Source: WVYX01 sp039586815
GTDB taxonomy: Bacteria; Gemmatimonadota; Gemmatimonadetes; Gemmatimonadales; GWC2-71-9
Assembly (NCBI GenBank): GCA_039586815.1
Contig: JBDHJR010000004.1
Location: 62,001 to 126,000, forward strand
Reading direction: 5' to 3'
DNA: 64,000 bases
Made by a program: the position numbers and the translations under genes. Every line of letters begins with the position of its first letter. Positions within the stretch are counted from its first letter, which is position 1. Under the pieces are notes generated by a model. The model was not told the DNA's origin. It saw only the letters and a program-made list of their open reading frames with translations, and did no database searches. Shown here one piece after another: positions 63,274 to 64,000 of this stretch.

Positions 63274-64000
63274 GCCGCTTCGCCGGAATCCTGCGCGCCC
63301 TCGAGCAGGGCGGGCAGTTGGAGCGCGCACCCGGTGAGCCGGTCGAGGTCACCGGTGTCGCCGACGACTCACGCCGCGTCACGGCCGGCACTCTGTTCTG
63401 CGCCGTTGCGGGCACGGCGGAGGACGGTCACGCGTACGTCGCCGACGCGGCGGCCCGCGGTGCCGCGGCGGCGTTGGTGACGCGATCCCTGCCGGCGGAG
63501 CTTCCCCAGGTGCTGGTACGCGACGGGCGGGCCGCTGCGAGCATCGCGGCCCGGGAGTGGTACGGCTGGCCGGCCGACCGGCTCGAGCTCACGGCTGTAA
63601 CCGGCACGAACGGTAAGACCACGACCGTCGCGATACTGCGGCACCTGTTGAACGCCGACGGACGCGCGGCTTCGATCGGCACTCTAGGTGCGTTCGACGC
63701 CGCCGGAGAGGCACTCGCGGGGTATGGGGCGCTCACTACGCCGGGCACGGTCGAGCTGCAGGCGGTTCTCGCGGGCTTCCGCGAGCGCGGCGTCGAGCGT
63801 GTCGTCATGGAGGCGTCGTCGCACGCGCTCGATCAGCGCCGCCTCGACACGCTCGCGCTACGGGCCGCGGTGTACACCAACCTCACGCACGAGCACCTCG
63901 ACTATCATCCCGACCTCGAAGCGTACCGTCAGGCCAAGCTATTGCTGTCGACGTACGTGGGACCCGGTGGCGTGGAGGTGGTGAACCGGGATGACGAGGC
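63270..64000 (+). CDS. murE: UDP-MurNAc-tripeptide synthetase MurE (cut by window end)
   Basis: The first ~243 residues are visible from ATG 63270, which overlaps the ftsI stop. The N-terminal UDP-binding domain has VTGVADDSRRVTAGTLF, and the central domain has the ATP loop TGTNGKTTT (from T111) and MEASSHALDQRR. MurE adds the third amino acid (meso-diaminopimelate or lysine) to the wall precursor. The motif that tells them apart lies in the missing C-terminal part. The rsmH-ftsL-ftsI-murE order supports the call. Confidence 0.95.
   Translation, partial: MSRFAGILRALEQGGQLERAPGEPVEVTGVADDSRRVTAGTLFCAVAGTAEDGHAYVADAAARGAAAALVTRSLPAELPQVLVRDGRAAASIAAREWYGWPADRLELTAVTGTNGKTTTVAILRHLLNADGRAASIGTLGAFDAAGEALAGYGALTTPGTVELQAVLAGFRERGVERVVMEASSHALDQRRLDTLALRAAVYTNLTHEHLDYHPDLEAYRQAKLLLSTYVGPGGVEVVNRDDE

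Overview
The window is GC-rich, densely coded bacterial chromosome with many GTG/TTG starts and stop-start overlaps. Several traits together suggest a member of Gemmatimonadota or a near relative in the FCB/soil lineages: secreted Asp-box (sortilin/VPS10-like) proteins, many lipoproteins and secreted peptidases, Pkn-type Ser/Thr kinases, a DUF2723 (GT117) glycosyltransferase, a eukaryote-type IleS and a DUF3098-like membrane protein. The assignment is inference from gene content, not from a marker tree. I see no prophage, insertion sequence, CRISPR array or rRNA. No gap between genes exceeds about 250 bases.

Region 1 (1-23.4 kb) is a mixed-strand accessory region. It holds a Ser/Thr kinase cut by the window edge, an S9 peptidase, a membrane spermidine-synthase-like protein, a hybrid histidine kinase, small lipoproteins, an FKBP isomerase, an orphan HTH protein next to a secreted TPR protein, a YIP1-family protein and a 1062-residue Asp-box protein. 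A tandem RidA-like protein, an M28 peptidase, a VOC protein, class I fumarase and an uncharacterised radical SAM protein follow.

Region 2 (23.4-39.9 kb) starts after two terminators and is a run of tightly spaced plus-strand housekeeping genes: a TerB-like gene, tilS, hpt, ftsH, folP, cdaA, a DUF2723 gene, a yggS homologue, a divIVA homologue, punA, ileS, a dksA-like gene, lspA and an rluD-like gene.

Region 3 (39.9-57.8 kb) continues without a visible break into a chemosensory cluster. Its order is cheW, cheY, cheA, cheC, a TPR gene, a DUF4388 gene, three Roadblock/LC7 proteins, an MglA-type GTPase, a protein with two DnaA-type AAA+ domains, a second DUF4388/TPR gene, cheR, cheD, cheB, two cheW genes and a TPR gene; a membrane metalloprotease gene closes the run. 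No chemoreceptor or flagellar gene is present. The mix of Che proteins, MglA/Roadblock and DUF4388 (PATAN) suggests control of a polarity or type IV pilus output. The double DnaA-like ATPase is the most unusual part and the best candidate for an undescribed system.

Region 4 (57.8-64 kb) has a DUF3098-like gene, tRNA-Val(UAC), a second secreted TPR protein that resembles the one at 10.4-12.3 kb, tRNA-Asp(GUC) with its own promoter and terminator, and the start of the division/cell-wall cluster: rsmH, ftsL, ftsI, and murE cut by the window end.
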